Shown: positions 41,467-49,093, numbered from the stretch's first letter. The stretch is 64,000 nucleotides of DNA from Candidatus Saccharimonadota bacterium (GCA_028289245.1 JAQGGT010000003.1:50472-114471), one strand, 5' to 3'. Program-made: numbers and translations. The notes: generated by a model from the letters alone, not told the origin.

Positions 41467-42423
41467 CTAATTTGCCTCTATTGCTTGCTGCAAGCGAACA
41501 GCAGCGTCAATAGCAGACTTTGTTTCCTGTAGTAACTGGCTTGGCTTACGCTTCACACCGCTGTATTCTGCGCTATGCCCGATAGTCTCAACGGTTGTAC
41601 CGTATTTCAATGTAAGCTCCTGTACCCCTGGAAAGTGCTGTCCTTGACTATAAAAGCCAGTGGTAACTGATACTACGGCGTGGTCAGGATCATCAGCAAG
41701 CTCTGCTCGGTCTGCAAAGAACTTGTAGTTATCGTATGTGGTGGCACGTCGCTCACCAATTTGCTGTGGTGTACTCAGCACAAACCCCTGCTTAGTTTCA
41801 CCGTTACGCTCAAATTCATAAAGTCTCATTCCCCAAATGTCACCGTTGCGTTCTTCACTGATTTCATCAACCATTGTCGCACCTAGCAGCGTTTCAAAAG
41901 CACCGCAGCCAAGGTCAAACTCAGTTTGTGCGTCAGGGGCGTAGTCTGCTGCCTTTTCTCTTTCAGCGTCAGATACTGGTCGTGTAGACCCAAGATATGC
42001 AACTTGGTCAAAATCTTCAACGTACTCTAGCCCATAGCGTAGACGGTCTAGAGGTGCTTTGTTGGCTCCGCCAAGAATAAGTAATGAGTTCGGCTTCTTA
42101 TTTTGCGGGTCAGTGTCTTGGACTAAGCCGAGCTTATCGGCAGCCTCAAAGATAGTATTCCACTGCTCCGAGCCTTCTTGGTCTAACAATTCATCATTCC
42201 AATCAACAGCCTGTCGTTCAGCACCTTTACGAAAATCCCAGTGCTCAGCCGCAACTTTCTGTAGTGCAAGCAATTTTTCGGTTTGGTCTTCGGGAAGTTC
42301 TTCAACACCAAACAGACCAGCCATCTCTGCTAGACCAGGGTTGCTAACAAAAGCGTCCAGTTCTTGCTGCGCCAGAGCTTCGTGGGATAACTGTGCTTCT
42401 TTTCGGTCAAATTGTTCTGTCAT
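41467..42423 (-). CDS. Unknown 318-aa protein, possible DUF218-like core
   Basis: N-terminal ~100 residues helical and acidic. From ~110 a Rossmann-like core begins: NSLLILGGANKAPLDRLRYG, then VVSVTTGFYSQGQHFPGVQE, which recalls DUF218/SanA-type proteins (SNxxG loops). No membrane segment. Function unknown; pairs with the VanX-like gene in one operon. ATG at 42423 sits 9 nt after TACTAT. Confidence 0.5.
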   Translation of the reverse strand: MTEQFDRKEAQLSHEALAQQELDAFVSNPGLAEMAGLFGVEELPEDQTEKLLALQKVAAEHWDFRKGAERQAVDWNDELLDQEGSEQWNTIFEAADKLGLVQDTDPQNKKPNSLLILGGANKAPLDRLRYGLEYVEDFDQVAYLGSTRPVSDAEREKAADYAPDAQTEFDLGCGAFETLLGATMVDEISEERNGDIWGMRLYEFERNGETKQGFVLSTPQQIGERRATTYDNYKFFADRAELADDPDHAVVSVTTGFYSQGQHFPGVQELTLKYGTTVETIGHSAEYSGVKRKPSQLLQETKSAIDAAVRLQQAIEAN

Positions 42424-42432
42424 AATAGATTT

Positions 42433-42461
42433 ATAGTAGCATGAAACAACATATTTTGCAA
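42433..42461 (-). promoter_or_regulatory. Promoter of the unknown/VanX-like operon
   Basis: Minus strand TTGCAA (42456-42461), 17-bp spacer ending TGC, TACTAT (42433-42438), giving a leader of only 2-3 nt. Confidence 0.6.
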
Positions 42462-42525
42462 TACCCTTATGCTAACTTTTCTGACGCCGATTCTCTTGAA
42501 ATCATAGCAAAAGCAACTGGTTAAG

Positions 42526-42759
42526 CTACCACATTGTCAGAAAACTCATCACCAGCTTGTCCTGATTGCTCTTTGCAGTCGCCATCTTCTCTCTAAAGAC
42601 CGAATTGTTATTCAAGTAGTAAAAATATGTTTGACGAGAGATGCCCGCAAAACGACACGCCTCACCTATGGTTGCGCTGTGCTGAATTGCGTCGGCCAGC
42701 TTTATCATTACACGGTAGTCCACTTTGTGGGGACGACCTATGGCCTTTTTCATTATCAT
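42526..42759 (-). CDS. Small HTH protein, 77 aa
   Basis: Basic start (MIMKKAIGRPHKVDY) then ATIGEACRFAGISRQTYFYYL, a clear helix-turn-helix like those of phage terminase small subunits and transposase-linked HTH proteins. Probably DNA-binding regulator of the element. An AT-rich stretch with GAGG lies just upstream. Confidence 0.65.
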   Translation of the reverse strand: MIMKKAIGRPHKVDYRVMIKLADAIQHSATIGEACRFAGISRQTYFYYLNNNSVFREKMATAKSNQDKLVMSFLTMW

Positions 42760-42821
42760 AAAACTCCTCTTTGTTTTAACGTCTACTACTAATTATACAG
42801 AGGTGGCTTGTGTGCCAGACG

Positions 42822-42971
42822 CTAATTACCGTTCTTGATTGTCGGCAGCACGACTGTTATAAGTTCGTCGGCCTGTCTTTGCTCGTCAGTTCTTACTGGG
42901 TGAGCACGCTTGCCCCTCCTAACGAACACGACAAGGAGAGCAAGGAGGACTAGAATTATCAGCAGAGCCAT
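42822..42971 (-). CDS. Single-pass small membrane protein, 49 aa
   Basis: ATG at 42971, TAG at 42822-42824. Starts MALLIILVLLALLVVFVRRG, a membrane helix stopped by Arg-Arg, followed by a charged cytoplasmic tail with TDEQRQADE. A GATAGT lies 7 nt upstream. Occupies most of the otherwise empty 42760-43134 interval. Small membrane effectors are common near defence RTs, but a link here is speculation. Confidence 0.5.
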   Translation of the reverse strand: MALLIILVLLALLVVFVRRGKRAHPVRTDEQRQADELITVVLPTIKNGN

Positions 42972-43134
42972 AGTAATTACTATCCTAGCACTGTTTCGCA
43001 AGTCCTACGCACTCCTGTCACGTTCCAGAGGGTTTATAAAACCCGTTCATCTTTTTACTTGCAAGAACTACGGTGTAGGCCGCCCAAATTTTTTTCCCAT
43101 AAATCGCTTGTCCAAATAGTGCGATAATATCGAC

Positions 43135-43818
43135 ATGGATTTCATCTACCAGCAAATCGGACTGGACGACAGGCTACTTCAGGTGGTGGCTAATAATGTC
43201 ATTGAAAAGGTTAAAGACGAGCTACACAGTTACAAAGACAATGGTCCGCTTGATATTCGATTTGAGCACGAAGATAAGCCTCACTTCGATACGATATTCA
43301 GGTTACTAAAAGAATACGAAATAATACTGTACCGCTACTGGCTCAATGACGACGAAGATGAACAAATGGGTTGTAAAGTTTTTGTTACCAACAGATACAA
43401 ATTGGAACTCCTGTCTGCGGAGTTGGTTTGGCTGGCGAGACCAGAGGAAGAGAAAGGCTCCGATGACAACACAGCACCGTATGAAGACGATGTCCTTTAC
43501 TACGATACCAAGACAGGCGAAATGTTTTTCAGTGGGCTTCACAAAACATTGAAGAAACGTAACAAAGCACTGCTGGACGTCTTGTTCACTGCGTCACCAA
43601 ACTATGTACCGAGAAAAAAGCTGCTCACAATCGCTCGTTCTGGCAAATACGCCAATCAGCCAGCAAAACTTGTAGTCAACGAGGCTTTTACAAACCTACG
43701 CAAGGTTTGTGGCGTGAAAGCTCACACTATATCGCTGGACAGTAATGGGGGCAGACTTAACGCAGAAACTTTCCCCTTATCGGCACAACTTCCGCCAAGG
43801 TATTTTAAAACAGATTAA
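43135..43818 (+). CDS. Regulator with C-terminal OmpR-like winged helix
   Basis: 227 aa. N-terminal ~140 residues are acidic and unrecognised, with no receiver-domain Asp pattern. Residues ~140-225 match the OmpR/PhoB DNA-binding domain: KALLDVLFTASPNYVPRKKL, then a helix ending VVNEAFTNLRKVCG and a beta hairpin (HTISLDSNGGRL). Likely transcription regulator of element genes. GATAAT (43123-43128) lies 6 nt before the ATG, the leaderless spacing. Confidence 0.7.
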   Translation: MDFIYQQIGLDDRLLQVVANNVIEKVKDELHSYKDNGPLDIRFEHEDKPHFDTIFRLLKEYEIILYRYWLNDDEDEQMGCKVFVTNRYKLELLSAELVWLARPEEEKGSDDNTAPYEDDVLYYDTKTGEMFFSGLHKTLKKRNKALLDVLFTASPNYVPRKKLLTIARSGKYANQPAKLVVNEAFTNLRKVCGVKAHTISLDSNGGRLNAETFPLSAQLPPRYFKTD

Positions 43819-43906
43819 AATCCCGAAAATTACCTAAATCACCCCTGTAAGAAGCTCTTTTTATACCTAACGCTCATTCTTGCTTCCATCTTAGAATACG
43901 TCACAG

Positions 43907-43969
43907 GTTCGCAGGAACGCCGACTAAACAGCGAACTCGTCGGCGGTCCATAACCCAAGGACAATAATC
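43907..43969 (+). promoter_or_regulatory. Riboswitch-like leader with interleaved stems and SD-masking hairpin
   Basis: GTTCGC (43907-43912) can pair with GCGAAC (43931-43936), while CGCCGAC (43918-43924) pairs with GTCGGCG (43939-43945): pseudoknot or two exclusive folds. Alternatively GTTC pairs locally with GAAC (43908-43918 area). Then GTCC (43946-43949 region) pairs with GGAC (43959-43962), burying the SD AAGGAC before ATG 43970. Confidence 0.5.
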
Positions 43970-44347
43970 ATGAAAGACTTCAAGGAAGAAAGTCGCTCTA
44001 AAAATACACAGAATGGCACGGAACACACAAAGAGTGCTCCCGACCACCAAAAAGCGATTCCCGATACGACTTTACAGCGTAAAGTTTCGTCTAAAATCGA
44101 AATAACAATCACCCGCCAGCAGCTTAGTGCAGCCAAATGGTTGTTCAAACAGTCTGACAAGCGTAAGCCGAGCTGGTTACGTCAGAAGTTCTACATAGAC
44201 CAGCGTCGTCGCAAATGCCTAAACGTCGAACTCATGGAAGCACAGCTTGACCGTGCGTTCTGCAACCGTTACCGCAACTCAGATGAGTGGTACGACCTAC
44301 TACACCTCTTGTGGCACGACATCAACGGGGGTTCATCATGTATGTAG
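43970..44347 (+). CDS. Hypothetical basic protein, 125 aa
   Basis: Unrecognised. Lys/Ser/Thr-rich disordered N-terminus (~45 residues), then a helical basic region with KWLFKQSDKRKPSWLRQKFY and Trp/Tyr-rich end. Nucleic-acid binding is possible from charge only. SD AAGGAC at 43957-43962, masked in one fold of the leader. Its end overlaps the next start by 10 nt. Confidence 0.55.
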   Translation: MKDFKEESRSKNTQNGTEHTKSAPDHQKAIPDTTLQRKVSSKIEITITRQQLSAAKWLFKQSDKRKPSWLRQKFYIDQRRRKCLNVELMEAQLDRAFCNRYRNSDEWYDLLHLLWHDINGGSSCM

Positions 44348-44685
44348 ACACCACCGATATTACCGCTAAGGTCTACGCAGAGAACCTCAGCAAAAGTATT
44401 CTGTACGTTTCAGTGTCGATACCAAGCCTGAAGATGTGGATCGCCCACTGCACGGTACGCCCCTCTACCAAATACGACGACTTGTGGTTCCAAATGCCGA
44501 AGTTCTGGATTGGTAAGAGCTTTGCAGAGCCAGTCGAGTTTCGTGGCGACAGTCCTTTCCTAGACCTCATAAGGGACGCAGCCATGCGTGCCGTAGACCA
44601 GCATATTCACGATAACAAGCTGGAAGCACTGTTCAAGCGTTCAAATCACATTAAGCCAGTGGACGACGAGGTGCATGATGTATAA
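44338..44685 (+). CDS. Hypothetical protein, 115 aa
   Basis: Unrecognised soluble alpha/beta protein (starts MYVDTTDITAKVYAENL). Begins inside the previous gene (10-nt overlap), so it is translationally coupled. No membrane segment or motif. Confidence 0.55.
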   Translation: MYVDTTDITAKVYAENLSKSILYVSVSIPSLKMWIAHCTVRPSTKYDDLWFQMPKFWIGKSFAEPVEFRGDSPFLDLIRDAAMRAVDQHIHDNKLEALFKRSNHIKPVDDEVHDV

Positions 44686-44833
44686 GCAGCATGGTGCTAC
44701 CCATAGTTCTCTATATAGCAAAGAAACCTATACAGGTAACTTACCTATACAGCATATAGGTTTCAATACAGTAGGTTTCTGTCTAATAGGTAACCTCTAT
44801 TCTTTATTGGTTACTACTGGTTGGAAGCAATGA
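44678..44833 (+). CDS. Possible 51-residue ORF
   Basis: ATG at 44678 (or 44675) overlaps the end of the previous gene, and its TGA overlaps the next start (ATGA, 44830-44833), making a coupled chain. But most of its length is the repeat array at 44724-44808, so coding may be incidental. No recognisable domain. Confidence 0.3.
   Translation: MYKQHGATHSSLYSKETYTGNLPIQHIGFNTVGFCLIGNLYSLLVTTGWKQ
44724..44809. repeat. Cluster of GGTAAC/ACCTATACAG repeats
   Basis: ACCTATACAG occurs twice (44726-44735 and 44743-44752); AGGTAA-C-TTACCT is a perfect palindrome (44734-44746); AAACCTATA (44724-44732) pairs with TATAGGTTT (44755-44763); further GGTAACC and GGTTAC copies form another inverted repeat downstream. 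Looks like an iteron or operator array for an element-encoded DNA-binding protein. Confidence 0.55.
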
Positions 44834-44958
44834 ATACAGAGCAGCCCGCAGAGCCGATGATTGAATATGTTGTCGTGGAAGACGAGTTCAACTTCTCAAT
44901 CTTAGATGAAGTGTTTGACAACTTGTTTGAACAGATAGAAAAGGAAATAAGAAACTGA
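44830..44958 (+). CDS. Small acidic ORF, 42 aa
   Basis: ATG at 44830 to TGA at 44956-44958. Strongly acidic and helical (MNTEQPAEPMIEYVVVEDEF, then FDNLFEQIEKEIRN). Could be a DNA-mimic-like or antitoxin-like peptide; no family recognised. Coupled to the previous ORF. Confidence 0.45.
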   Translation: MNTEQPAEPMIEYVVVEDEFNFSILDEVFDNLFEQIEKEIRN

Positions 44959-44974
44959 ATTTAACGGAGTAGTG

Positions 44975-45003
44975 TTGATAATTACTTACAAATAACTAAT
45001 AAT
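44975..45003 (+). promoter_or_regulatory. Promoter for the excisionase-like/recombinase pair
   Basis: TTGATA (44975-44980), 17-bp spacer, AATAAT (44998-45003), 9 nt to ATG 45013. Confidence 0.55.
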
Positions 45004-45012
45004 AGAGTTACT

Positions 45013-45198
45013 ATGGTCAGCTATAAATTTCATACAGTTCAGGAAGTCGCAGATATACTGCAAATCCACTGGCAAAGTGTACTCACTTACATCAAAAGCG
45101 GAAAACTAGAAGCCGTGAAATTAGGCAGAGGTTACCGTATAAGTGAAACGGCCTTGCAGAAATTTATAGCCACCCACTCTACAAGGAGAAAGCAATGA
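45013..45198 (+). CDS. Excisionase-family DNA-binding protein, 61 aa
   Basis: MerR-like/HTH_17 winged helix: FHTVQEVADILQIHWQSVLT, then YIKSGKLEAVKLGRGYRIS. Such proteins act as recombination directionality factors or regulators. Stop overlaps the recombinase start (ATGA 45195-45198), so dose is tied to the recombinase. Confidence 0.8.
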   Translation: MVSYKFHTVQEVADILQIHWQSVLTYIKSGKLEAVKLGRGYRISETALQKFIATHSTRRKQ

Positions 45199-46856
45199 AA
45201 ACAGCAGCGATTTATATGCGTGTCAGCACGGCACACCAAGAAGAAGAACAAACAATCGGTAACCAAAAAATGGAAATCATGGAGCGTGTTGGCAAAGACA
45301 CCAACGTGACCCTGATAACAGATTATGAGTATAAGGACGAGGGTTGGAGCGGAGCGATTATCGAACGCCCTGACTTAGACCGTATGCGTTCTGACGCTCG
45401 TGAGGGTAAGTTTGAAGTGCTGTACGTCTACGACCGTGGACGCTTGTCTCGTAAGTTCGTACACCAAGAGATTATCCTAGAAGAACTACGTGAGTGCGGT
45501 ATCGAGTGCATAAGCCTTCACGACATCAACGGTAAATCAACCGAAGAAGTGCTTATGGGTAGCGTCATGGGTATATTTCACGAATACGAGCGTGTCAAAA
45601 TCACCGAACGTATGCGTATCGGTAAGGTGCGTAAAGTGCGAGAGAATAAAAAGCTGCTTGGCTACAACCCCAAGTACGGCTATGACTACTTCCGTCGCAT
45701 TAAGGCGGGTCCTGACGCACGGGACGGCTACTTCGACATCAACGAGCAACAAGCCAAAGTCGTGAAGCAAGTATTCGAATGGATCGCAGCGGGTGTGTCT
45801 AAGCACGAAGTAAAACGTAAACTGTTCAAAATGGGTATCGCCCCACCTAAAGGTAAGCGTGACCAGTGGAGCGGTGGCACATTAGACCGCATGGTGCGTG
45901 ATAGCACCTACATGGGTGACCACTACTATAACAAGAGTGAGAGCGTTCCAACCAAGAACCCGCAGAACCCAGAGTTGAAGTATCGTAAAGTCCAAAAAGG
46001 CAGCCGTAAGCGTCGTCCAAAGGAAGAATGGTTTCACGTTGCGGTTCCCGCAATCGTAAGCCCCGACCTATTCCATAAGGTTCAGGTACAGCTTGATAAG
46101 AACAAGCGTACAAACACTCGTAATAACAGCGTAAACCAATACCTTGTAGCTGGCTTGATTGAGTGCGTATGCGGTAAAGCCCGTACTGGCGACCCTGCAA
46201 GTAACGGCAGCTCGTACTACCGTTGCACTGACCGCTTGAGCAAGTACCCTCTAGAACGTGAGTGCCGTGAACATGGTATAAACGTCCCCGTATTTGACGG
46301 ATTAGTGTGGCAAAACATCAAAGAGCTACTTCTGAACCCACAGCTTGTTATTGCACAGGCTCAACGTCGCCAAGCCACTTCCCCACTGCAAAACCAGTTA
46401 GACGCACTTCACGAGTCGCTCAAGAAGTTAGACGATGAACAGTACCGCTATGATAAAGCCTACGGTCAGAACGTGATGTCTGAACGCCGCTATAAGGCTG
46501 TGATGAACGAGCTAAACGATAAGCGTGAAGCTATGGTGTCTGAAATCAACGCCCTAGAGGACGAAATGGTCAATCAGAAGCCCATAACCGTTGAGCAATA
46601 CTTTGACGGAACGATAAAACGTGTTGAAAACTTGAGTTTTACAGAGAAGAAAGCCATAATTAAGAAAGTAATTACAAAGATTGTAGCCACGAAACATGAG
46701 ATTAGCATTTGGGGACGCATACCGCTATTGGCTACACCTAATGGTGAAACTATAAATAATAATGAAAGTTCAATTTATGCAAACTATCTGGAAAATGAAC
46801 GTGAGGTTGGTTTAAATGTTGAGCATTGGCATAGTCGGCCTGCCCAACGTTGGTAA
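45195..46856 (+). CDS. Large serine recombinase (C-terminally truncated by integration)
   Basis: 553 aa as it stands. N-terminal resolvase domain (IYMRVSTAHQ, nucleophile Ser11; YDRGRLSRK; ERMRIGKVR), recombinase domain (~160-290), zinc ribbon (ECVCGKARTG ... YRCTDR ... ECREHG) and coiled coil (~400-470). Only the first 545 codons belong to the element; the last 8 (HSRPAQRW) are read from ychF after attR. The authentic 44-residue tail is at 39074-39208. SD AAGGAG. It ends inside ychF, overlapping its new start by 41 bp. Confidence 0.92.
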   Translation: MKTAAIYMRVSTAHQEEEQTIGNQKMEIMERVGKDTNVTLITDYEYKDEGWSGAIIERPDLDRMRSDAREGKFEVLYVYDRGRLSRKFVHQEIILEELRECGIECISLHDINGKSTEEVLMGSVMGIFHEYERVKITERMRIGKVRKVRENKKLLGYNPKYGYDYFRRIKAGPDARDGYFDINEQQAKVVKQVFEWIAAGVSKHEVKRKLFKMGIAPPKGKRDQWSGGTLDRMVRDSTYMGDHYYNKSESVPTKNPQNPELKYRKVQKGSRKRRPKEEWFHVAVPAIVSPDLFHKVQVQLDKNKRTNTRNNSVNQYLVAGLIECVCGKARTGDPASNGSSYYRCTDRLSKYPLERECREHGINVPVFDGLVWQNIKELLLNPQLVIAQAQRRQATSPLQNQLDALHESLKKLDDEQYRYDKAYGQNVMSERRYKAVMNELNDKREAMVSEINALEDEMVNQKPITVEQYFDGTIKRVENLSFTEKKAIIKKVITKIVATKHEISIWGRIPLLATPNGETINNNESSIYANYLENEREVGLNVEHWHSRPAQRW

Positions 46857-47895
46857 GTCGACGTTGTTTAATGCCCTGACCGGCAGCAATATTCTGGCGG
46901 CTAATTATCCGTTTGCAACGATTGAGCCGAACACTGGGATTGTGCCGGTACCCGATGAGCGGCTCGAGAAGTTAGCGGCACTGTACAAAACCGACAAGAT
47001 CGTACCGGCGACGGTAACGTTTGTGGATATTGCCGGCTTGGTGGCCGGCGCCAGCGAAGGCGAAGGACTCGGCAACCAGTTTCTGGGCCATATCCGGGCC
47101 ACTAACGCTATCGTGCAGGTCGTACGGGCCTTTCAAGACCCCAACGTACTGCATGTCGACGAAGCCCACGACCCCAAGAAAGACATTGACGTCATCAATA
47201 CCGAGCTGGTGCTTGCTGACTTGCAAACCATCCAGAAGCGGCTGCCTAAACTCGACAAAGAAGCCCGCGCCAACCCAAAACTCCGCTCCCAGGCCGATGC
47301 CTACCAAGCCGTCCATGACCTGCTCAACGACGGTATTCCCCTCTGGGCCGACCAGACCATCGACCGCGAGCAACTCACGGATCTGCAGCTGCTCACCGCC
47401 AAGCCAATCATCTACTTATTTAACCTCGACGAAGTCGGCCTAGCCGACACAGCCAAACAAGCCGAACTGCAAGCGTTGGTAGCACCGGCTCAGGCCATAT
47501 TTGTCTGCGCCAAGCTAGAGAGCGAGCTTAAAGACCTCGATGCCAGCGACGCCGCCGAGCTGCTGGAGAGCTATGGCCAGCACGAGTCAGGCCTGCTTAA
47601 GTTGATACATGCCGCGTACCAGACACTCGGCCTGCAAAGTTACCTGACGGCCGGTGAAAAAGAGGTCCGCGCCTGGACGATCAAGCACGGCAACACCGCT
47701 CCGCAAGCCGCTGGCGTCATTCATGGCGACTTCGAACGCGGCTTTATCGCCGCCGAAGTTGTCAGTTGCAGCGATTTACTGGAGACTGGCTCATTACCTG
47801 CCGCCAAAGCCGCCGGTAAGGTACGCACCGAAGGCAAAACCTATGTTATGCAGCCCGACGACGTCGTCGAATTCCGTTTTAATGTCAGCAAGTAG
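46816..47895 (+). CDS. ychF: YchF GTPase/ATPase (Obg family), start replaced by the mobile element
   Basis: 359 aa. GLPNVGKSTLFNALTG (Walker A), VDIAGLVAGASEGEGLG (switch), FNLDE (NxxE specificity loop, typical of ATP-preferring YchF), and a C-terminal TGS domain (VIHGDFERGFIAAEVV). Codons up to Ile-Gly now come from the element (ATG TTG AGC ATT GGC), replacing MSSLQIG with MLSIG. No SD and no clear -10 just upstream, so expression now depends on recombinase transcription or on a weak element promoter. Role: ribosome-linked stress regulation. Confidence 0.95.
   Translation: MLSIGIVGLPNVGKSTLFNALTGSNILAANYPFATIEPNTGIVPVPDERLEKLAALYKTDKIVPATVTFVDIAGLVAGASEGEGLGNQFLGHIRATNAIVQVVRAFQDPNVLHVDEAHDPKKDIDVINTELVLADLQTIQKRLPKLDKEARANPKLRSQADAYQAVHDLLNDGIPLWADQTIDREQLTDLQLLTAKPIIYLFNLDEVGLADTAKQAELQALVAPAQAIFVCAKLESELKDLDASDAAELLESYGQHESGLLKLIHAAYQTLGLQSYLTAGEKEVRAWTIKHGNTAPQAAGVIHGDFERGFIAAEVVSCSDLLETGSLPAAKAAGKVRTEGKTYVMQPDDVVEFRFNVSK
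46825..46829 (+). repeat. attR core
   Basis: ATTGG inside ychF codons 4-5 of the new frame and inside the CAT-TGG codons of the recombinase. AGGTTG (46804-46809) to the left and CAACCT (39095-39100) inside the left end form an imperfect inverted repeat flanking the core in the reconstructed circle. Confidence 0.75.
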
Positions 47896-48897
47896 TTAGC
47901 GCGCGGGGACCGGATTAACCGGTGGTACGCTTGGCATAGTCGATTGGCCGTGTGGGTGAAAGGATGGCCGGCCAAATTTGCGGTTGCGCAGGGCCAGCGG
48001 TAACTTAGCGTAGGCAATGCGGAGCGGATTTATCTCGATAGCGCCAATGTGCGTCACATAGTCCTTCGTGGCCAACAGACTACGGGCATAACTGCTGGTA
48101 GCCGGGGCCGGGGCAACTGGCTGGTGGCCGAAGATTTCGGCTCGGCCAGCAGCAATCAAGTCGTCGGTACGTGGAGTCGGTGCGGCTGCTGGCTGCGTAG
48201 CAGCTTCGGGCGATGGTTCGGGGGCAGTCACGGGCGCAACCTGAGCAGCCGAAGCCTGTTCGGCCTCAGATGGAGTACCAGCGGTATGCTGCCGCAGCAA
48301 GCTTTGCGCATAGAGGTAATCGGCGAGTTCAGGATCGGGTCGCTCCATAGCCGGAGCCTTGTCCGTCTTAACGGCGTCGGCTGATTTACTCAGCTGCGCC
48401 TGCAGCGCTTCTTGGTGGCGGTGTTGTGCCAAGAGATAGGCCTGGAGCTGTTCATTGATGCGCTCCAAGTGCTGTTGCTGCGTATCGGCCGAAACCGACT
48501 GCTGGTTTTTGATATCAGCCATCCGGTGTTGAATGTGACCGATCAGCTTGCGCAAACGCTGTTGGTTGTAACTGGTGAACTTCAGGTTTTTAGAGCCGGT
48601 ACTGACATTAATCTTGGCGCCGAGCATCCGGTGACTGTAGTCGATCTCATTAATCATATCGAAGCGCAGATCTTCGACGGTGAGGTATTTGAGGGGCTTC
48701 TTGTCAATTAAGAGCAACCGCATGTTGGTAGCGCACAAGAGTGCAAAACCGCCTTCATACATGCCGTTCACACACTCGAAAATTTCTTCGTTGGGCATTA
48801 GGATGTTCGGTAATTCCGAAATCTCTGCCCGGCCCCAGATTTGCGTTCCGAAGTGTATGCGTTTAAGTTGCTGTTCGACTGACTTCTTAGAAACCAT
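47896..48897 (-). CDS. Protein with bacterial PH domain and Pro/Ala-rich tail
   Basis: 333 aa. Residues ~20-125 resemble YokE-like bPH domains (EIFECVNGMYEGGFALLCAT, then MRLLLIDKKPL and VEDLRFDMINEIDY). A Gln-rich coiled coil (~130-175) and a low-complexity Ala/Pro/Glu region (~180-260) follow, ending in a basic, His/Pro-rich tail. No membrane segment. SD CGGAGG before ATG 48897. Adjacent to, and convergent with, ychF. Confidence 0.65.
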   Translation of the reverse strand: MVSKKSVEQQLKRIHFGTQIWGRAEISELPNILMPNEEIFECVNGMYEGGFALLCATNMRLLLIDKKPLKYLTVEDLRFDMINEIDYSHRMLGAKINVSTGSKNLKFTSYNQQRLRKLIGHIQHRMADIKNQQSVSADTQQQHLERINEQLQAYLLAQHRHQEALQAQLSKSADAVKTDKAPAMERPDPELADYLYAQSLLRQHTAGTPSEAEQASAAQVAPVTAPEPSPEAATQPAAAPTPRTDDLIAAGRAEIFGHQPVAPAPATSSYARSLLATKDYVTHIGAIEINPLRIAYAKLPLALRNRKFGRPSFHPHGQSTMPSVPPVNPVPAR

Positions 48898-48968
48898 TTG
48901 AACCTCCGTTGTACATCAATTATAGTTCCGCCCAATATAAAATATGGTGAGAATCCTTACTTACGGCT

Positions 48969-48982
48969 TGATATATTTATCA
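48969..48982. promoter_or_regulatory. Crp/Fnr-like dyad upstream of the regulator gene
   Basis: TGATA-TATT-TATCA, a perfect 5-bp inverted repeat with 4-nt centre, resembling but not matching TTGAT-N4-ATCAA. It lies about 120 bp before the Crp/Fnr gene, between it and the divergent PH-domain gene. Confidence 0.35.
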
Positions 48983-49064
48983 CAAAGCAAATACTTTCAA
49001 CATGATTTTTCGCAGACAAATTATTTACTAAGTGAGATAGTGTAAGACCAACATTATTTTCCAC

Positions 49065-49093
49065 TAGACAAGTTGCAAAAAAACTTCCATAAT
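49065..49093 (+). promoter_or_regulatory. Leaderless-type promoter for the Crp/Fnr gene
   Basis: TAGACA (49065-49070), 17-bp spacer, CATAAT (49088-49093), 6 nt, ATG at 49100. Confidence 0.65.

Larger units (their letters stand above)
39069..46829 (+). mobile_element. 7.76-kb serine-recombinase element integrated in ychF, carrying a retron-type RT
   Basis: Bounded by the 5-bp core ATTGG at 39069-39073 (left) and 46825-46829 (right). Two independent reading frames are restored by joining the ends: flank-to-flank restores ychF, and right end to left end restores the recombinase C-terminus. Cargo: structured region and coupled ORF with a retron-type RT; minus-strand VanX-like dipeptidase and unknown protein; HTH protein; small membrane protein; winged-helix regulator; chain of small ORFs behind a structured leader; excisionase-like protein; recombinase. 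Several cargo genes use Shine-Dalgarno starts, unlike most surrounding chromosomal genes. No conjugation or capsid genes are seen, so transfer would need a helper. Confidence 0.88.

Noticed and set aside
42441..42524. 27-codon plus-strand ORF beginning MKQHILQYPY
   Set aside because: Overlaps the -35 and spacer of the divergent minus-strand promoter; no SD; too short to support without conservation.
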